Of a stretch of DNA of 64,000 bases, positions 63,623 through 64,000 are shown in pieces; within the stretch, counting starts at the first letter, position 1, and every line of letters starts with the position of its first letter. The position numbers and the translations under genes are program-made. Source of the DNA: Pedobacter heparinus DSM 2366. GTDB lineage: Bacteria; Bacteroidota; Bacteroidia; Sphingobacteriales; Sphingobacteriaceae. The stretch lies in NCBI RefSeq assembly GCF_000023825.1, contig NC_013061.1, forward strand, positions 3,348,001 through 3,412,000, given 5' to 3'. The notes beneath the pieces are model-generated. The model made no database searches, was not told where the DNA came from, and worked only from the letters and a program-made list of their open reading frames with translations.

Positions 63623-64000
63623 AATATCCTGTAGGCCAATTAAAACTCGTTATGCCAATCAACTAAGCCGCTGTTAGCGGCTTTTTGCATTTCTTATACC
63701 CCAGCTTTTCAAGGGGCGAAACACGTATTAAATCCATTAGAGAATGTTAGCTATTATGCAAAGCAGGAAGAATTTTTTTTCTGTTTTTCCATTTATCGCA
63801 AAAAAATATTGTAGTAAGAACCAAAATAATATAAAAACGACTAATTAACTGAACCAAAAACCATAAGAAAAACTAAAAAAACCAAATATGAAATAACGCT
63901 ACACTCCCCATCCTTTAAAACCGATTGCAATTTTACGCTGCCTGTTGCTGCTTAAAAGCAGGACAAAGAACAGCCGTAATTTGAGGGCATTGCTATGCCT
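63623..64000. other. Intergenic end of the window with a terminator
   Basis: After the ORF6N gene there is a terminator at 63665-63687, then an AT-rich region without a supported gene. A three-codon frame (ATG AAA TAA) at 63888-63896 sits after an A-rich leader like those before real genes. The frame beyond its stop stays open to the window edge, so a broken gene start is possible. Confidence 0.5.
63665..63687 (+). terminator. Rho-independent terminator
   Basis: An 8-base stem, AAGCCGCT (63665-63672) with AGCGGCTT (63676-63683), around a GTT loop, is followed by a T-run. It terminates the ORF6N gene. Confidence 0.8.

Overview
The window looks like a piece of a Sphingobacteriaceae (Pedobacter) chromosome. 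The evidence is three SusC/SusD pairs, two hybrid two-component sensors fused to AraC domains, an ECF sigma/FecR-controlled transducer, TAnnTTTG-like promoters, DUF6266- and ORF6N-type genes, and a full set of secreted glycosaminoglycan (GAG) enzymes. A 402-residue GH88 hydrolase and a 464-residue sulfatase with its active Cys at residue 82 match, as far as I recall, the cloned Flavobacterium (Pedobacter) heparinum delta-4,5-glycuronidase and 2-O-sulfatase. Pedobacter heparinus or a very close relative is therefore the likely source.

Layout. Positions 1-158 hold the tail of an unrecognised gene, followed by a terminator near 350. A Lrp/AsnC regulator (567-1052, +) runs head-on into an MFS sugar transporter. 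PUL A (1049-19869) is a minus-strand set: SusC, SusD, 6-O-sulfatase, N-sulfamidase, 2-O-sulfatase, HTCS sensor, ROK kinase and MFS transporter. Diverging from its SusC are a GH88 hydrolase and a fourth sulfatase. PUL B (19870-47048) is a 13-gene minus-strand run: SusC, SusD, two GH29 fucosidases, a PL8-like lyase, GH88, a PL8 chondroitinase-type lyase, a small jelly-roll protein, a truncated sulfatase, a PL13 heparinase I homologue, a DUF1961-like protein, a DUF4962/heparinase II-III exolyase and a second HTCS. A second GH88 gene diverges from its SusC. PULs A and B share one architecture and look like descendants of a duplicated block.

How they work together (inference from family knowledge). 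Outer-membrane SusCD complexes import GAG fragments and lyases cut the chains to unsaturated oligosaccharides. The 2-O-sulfatase and GH88 enzymes remove the unsaturated uronate, and the N-sulfamidase and 6-O-sulfatase strip the glucosamine. The MFS transporter takes up the amino sugar and the ROK kinase phosphorylates it. PUL B adds chondroitinase-type lyases and fucosidases, which points to a fucosylated or mixed GAG-like substrate. The two HTCS sensors would detect GAG oligosaccharides.

Positions 47049-49065 hold a leader-peptide relic, a TolB/CsgG-like secreted protein, a DUF6266 gene and a structured intergenic element. From 49066 the DNA is more AT-rich: a membrane-anchored divergent NUDIX protein, an ECF sigma factor, an AAA ATPase plus TOPRIM-like gene pair, then FecR, SusC with an STN domain, SusD, a thioredoxin-like protein and a frameshifted phosphodiesterase. 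The ATPase/TOPRIM pair sits between a sigma factor and its expected anti-sigma partner and carries a nine-C tract. It is the best candidate here for an undescribed defence module. The end (62039-63622) holds three small unknown genes and an ORF6N-domain gene. I saw no tRNA, rRNA, CRISPR array or insertion sequence.
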